DNA of 64,000 bases from Abelmoschus esculentus (taxonomy: Eukaryota; Streptophyta; Magnoliopsida; Malvales; Malvaceae), in contig JAUCBN010000024.1 in NCBI GenBank assembly GCA_035048815.1, forward strand, positions 9,918,001 to 9,982,000, in the 5' to 3' direction. The notes under the pieces are model-generated. The model had not been told where the DNA came from and made no database searches. It saw only the letters and a list, made by a program, of their open reading frames with translations. Shown one piece after another: positions 60,800 to 64,000 of this stretch. The stretch's first letter is position 1, and each line of letters opens with the position of its first letter. A program made the position numbers and the translations under genes.

Positions 60800-62615
60800 A
60801 TGTAAAGTTGACCACTTTTGACACACCCATTGCTTTATTGAACTATTATTTTTAATATAGTGCTTTTACTAGGTAATGAATTAATTATACAGTATTTTTT
60901 TGAAAATAATAATTAATTATACAGCATTTAAAAAGCATTATCATAATCAATGTCATTAAGCACTCATTTTTTTTTTTTAAAGAAAATCAGTATTTTTTAA
61001 TGATTTTTAATGCAGTCATGTCATCTTTGGGGTGGTGTTATGGCTCATTTTTTCTTTTTTATCTTTGGTACAATAATACAATCATCGATGAAAACGGGTC
61101 GGATCGGACGAATTTTGTTTGTTTCAACTCGAAAATTAAGGTAATCATCTCGATTTCGACTTGATCTTAATTATATTTTTCTTGATTCGATTTAACCTGA
61201 AATAATAAAATCTATAACTCGATTTCGACCTAACCCGACCCGATTCGATATATTAATAAAAAATTTAATTAAATCTATCTCGATCCGAGAAAAATAACAA
61301 AAATATTAAATATTTAAAAATATAGTAGAAATATATAAATATATTAGGCTAGATTGAATCAAATAATTTTTATCCTAAATCCAACTTCGACCCAACTTTA
61401 TTTTTATAATAATCCGGTCCGAGTCAAACCTGATTTTTAAATAAAAGCAAAACTCACCTCTATCATATTAGATCAGATCAGAACCCGACGAAACATATAA
61501 ATTACCATCCCTAAATACAATAATTATGCAAATCTCAAATCACTAATTTCATTAAATTGGGTTATTGAAATTTTTTAATAAATCAGATCACTTATGTTTA
61601 TTCCACTAAATAATTAAATCATTTAATTTGTTACCATCTATTGTTTATAGGATAGGAAAGATGTATCATATAGTTTGCCCACAGTTTCACATTAAATAAA
61701 CACAAAATAAAGTAGCAGTCACATTTTAGAAATAAGGCTTAATAGTTAAGATTATTCAATTTATAATTTTTTTTTATCTTTAATTCATTTAATATTTTAA
61801 TGTGTAATATTTTATTTTGTAATTTAAATTAATTTCTTTATTATTAGATGTTTGTTGGTGAAGTAGATGATTTATTTATCAATTTTGATTACGAGATGAT
61901 ACGAGTTTCAATCGTGGGAATGGATGACCTGTATTGGTTGAATTAATAGTTAGAGAGAAGAAATTTATAGATTTAGGGTTTGAATTTAAAAGTTTTAGAG
62001 AAATTAAAGATTTTGAATATTTTTATAAAATTAATTATTTTTAAATTTTTAAATAAAAAATCTAAAAAACATGTTATATGTTGTGTTTTTATTGGATAAC
62101 AAAAAATTTAAACCTTTATTACGGAAAAACTTGATTTTAGTTATGGAATAAAATGTAGCACCAAAATAGCTGAGGAAAATTGTTGGGAATAATTCAATCC
62201 AAAGTTAAATTTTAAAATATAAGAATTTTTTAGTTATATTCTAAATTTTAGGTGAATTTTTACAATATACAGTAAAACGTCGTTTGTACATGATGCTATT
62301 TTTAAAAATTATAAAAAATATATTAAAAAAAAATAAAGAACGCTGCATGCATTTAGTTTTTTTCTTCTTAAATCGTTATTTGTTGTTGGTGATTTTTCAT
62401 ATGTACTGTATATATAATATTTTTTTATTGTTCTTTTGATTTTCAGGGTCTCACCTTAATTAATCTAAAATTAACTTGCATCGCACACCTAGTTTTGGTG
62501 AGTGGTTCTCCCAATAAAGATTTTCTGGGTACACAATGTTTCGAACCTAAGATCTATTTAAGTGAGTCAAGCTATATATCCCTTAAACAAACCTTTATTT
62601 AAATATCTTAATTTC
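60800..62615. other. AT-rich spacer with a decayed repeat
   Basis: The part 61080-61510 contains ACGGGTCGGATCGGACG and CCTAACCCGACCCGATTCG motifs and looks like the inside of a decayed MITE. No gene seen. Confidence 0.35.
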
Positions 62616-62996
62616 TCAAATAAAACTTTTAAATATATTATATATCCCACGTAACCTCTTATCTATCAAAAACATATGTTTTAACAACAAAAAAAAAAAA
62701 ACACCGGAGACCGCAATTCTAAACCTTTCCCCTTCCTTTATACTACTAGTCTTATAATTGTCTAGCAGATGTGATTGCCCCTTTTTTACTGTGTTATCGT
62801 CCTTCTGGGTGGTGGATGAGTCAAGACAATGGCGTCGTGGAGTGGTAGGAACAGTCACAAAGTTAGGCGGGGAAACCGGAAACAGGGTTTCGGCATCGGG
62901 AACGATGGGCGGTACAGCAGACAGAAGATATAAACAAAAACGTAGGATGGCAGAAACGCAGGAAGGGTAACAAATTTTAGCCGCCTTCATCTTCAT
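62616..62996 (-). other. open frame of unknown nature, 126 codons
   Basis: Begins MKMKAAKICYPSC with a hydrophobic stretch (VSAILRFCLYLLSAVPPIV) followed by Pro/Thr-rich sequence. The first part is less AT-rich than its surroundings; the last part reads through low-complexity T runs, so any coding part would end earlier or be spliced. An overlapping plus-strand frame (62758-62970) is as plausible. I recognise no family. Confidence 0.2.
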
Positions 62997-64000
62997 CTTG
63001 ATTTAAAAATTATGACCCTGTTTTGATTTGATTTGATTTAAATTTAATATATTTTATATTTAATTTGATATAATAAAAATATAATTATACTTAATTCGGC
63101 CTTAAAATGTTAATACAAATTTTGATCCATCTGAAAATAATAATAAAAAATATTAAATATAACATATATAATTATAGATAAAAAGACTCGATCGGATTAA
63201 AAATTTATATTAAAATTTAAATTTAATTGTACATAAACTTTGTAAAATTTAATTAGAATCAAACTCAATTTTTTAATTAAAAAATCATCTCACCTAATTA
63301 AAATCGGACAGACCGATTAATGTTATCATCCCTAATAAAATAGACTTCCCCTCAGTTGAATGCCTTTAGACATCCACTTCCAATGCCTTGTTCAACTTCA
63401 ACCTTTCTTTCTATTCCGGATATTTAATAACTCTGGAAAATATTTAAAAATGATTGATACAAATATTTTTAATAAAAATAAGATTTTTATATTTTTAATA
63501 ACGTTACTGAAAATAACTGAATTTGTAAATTGTCATTCTCAAAAGTATATGAGATTTTGATTTAAAAAGTGCATTTCATTGCTTAAATCATTAAAGAACT
63601 TTCAGAAAGAAAAGAAAAAAGTACTTGGTTTTATATATATTCTTTTAAAGATGAATAATTTATTTAAATTAATTAATTAAATTTATGGTCAGGACGAATT
63701 CAATAAGAGATTAAATGAGATTGTGGCTCCCAAGTTTTTTTTTCCGGTATAATGATAATCTATTTTAATTAAAATATGACTTTTATCTCTAAAATTTTTA
63801 AATTTAGATATTTAATTTTGATGAAAAAAATAATTTAGTTTATTCCCTTATCTATCATAGCCTTGTCCTTATTTGTGGTCTACTAATAAGAAATATCATT
63901 TCTAGTCCTAATAAACATCAAATATTAAGTTCGATTTCAAATAATTATTTCTCTTCTCCTTATAAAATAAATAAATAAATTCCGAGTGACCAAACTAAAA
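62997..64000. other. AT-rich end of the window, no gene seen
   Basis: Includes GATTTGATTTGATTTAAATT runs and GATCGGATTAAAAAT motifs like other decayed repeats here. No exon-like frame. Confidence 0.4.

Overview
The window is plant nuclear DNA, almost certainly from a eudicot. Coding exons are split by GT-AG introns, the intergenic DNA is very AT-rich, and the transposon load (LTR, LINE, MITE) is typical of a plant chromosome. The style of the LTR elements reminds me of Malvaceae (cotton relatives), but that is recollection, not proof. No tRNA, rRNA, CRISPR array or bacterial-type operon was seen.

Five host genes can be built exon by exon with intact frames. (1) A PL1 pectate lyase-like gene (+, 3617-5623, 5 exons, 374 aa). 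(2) A TRM/LONGIFOLIA-like protein with a VARLMGL-type motif and a DUF4378 C-terminus (-, 5932-10130, 5 exons, 985 aa), convergent with the first. (3) A cytosolic aldo-keto reductase of AKR4C type (-, 21842-23374, 7 exons, 311 aa), with a GC-AG last intron. (4) A type I inositol polyphosphate 5-phosphatase (+, 54085-57935, 10 exons, 530 aa). (5) A WAT1-related / nodulin MtN21-like EamA transporter (-, 58762-60691, 7 exons, 373 aa), convergent with gene 4. They share no pathway; this is an ordinary plant gene neighbourhood with two gene-rich ends and a transposon-rich middle.

Between about 10.5 and 53 kb the DNA is mostly mobile elements. The largest is a SIRE-like Ty1/copia retrotransposon (25984-36643) with both LTRs, a 5-bp target duplication AGATC, a tRNA-iMet-type primer site, decayed gag and pol, and a decayed third ORF. 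It sits inside an older LTR-like element whose right part runs to about 38943. Its 3' LTR is in turn interrupted by a 819-bp hAT-like MITE with an 8-bp duplication. A LINE ORF2 remnant lies at 18.4-19.4 kb, and a small polyA retroposon with a 16-bp duplication at 43.0-43.2 kb.

The least expected content is in small DNA elements. Two elements with related termini (14437-14796 and 15717-17928) have 9-10 bp duplications, as in Mutator-like elements. The larger carries two satellite arrays, a 159-bp higher-order AT repeat and a 187-bp repeat, each in about four copies. A second family of 210-270 bp, recognisable at six places, combines related ends (GGGTRTAAATCNTCTACCTC-like) with an internal run of telomere-like CCCTAAA motifs. 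A third group has TAGGGGTGTTCA-like ends and 8-bp duplications.

All coordinates, exon joins and repeat periods were read by eye. Product names rest on motif recognition, not on a database search.
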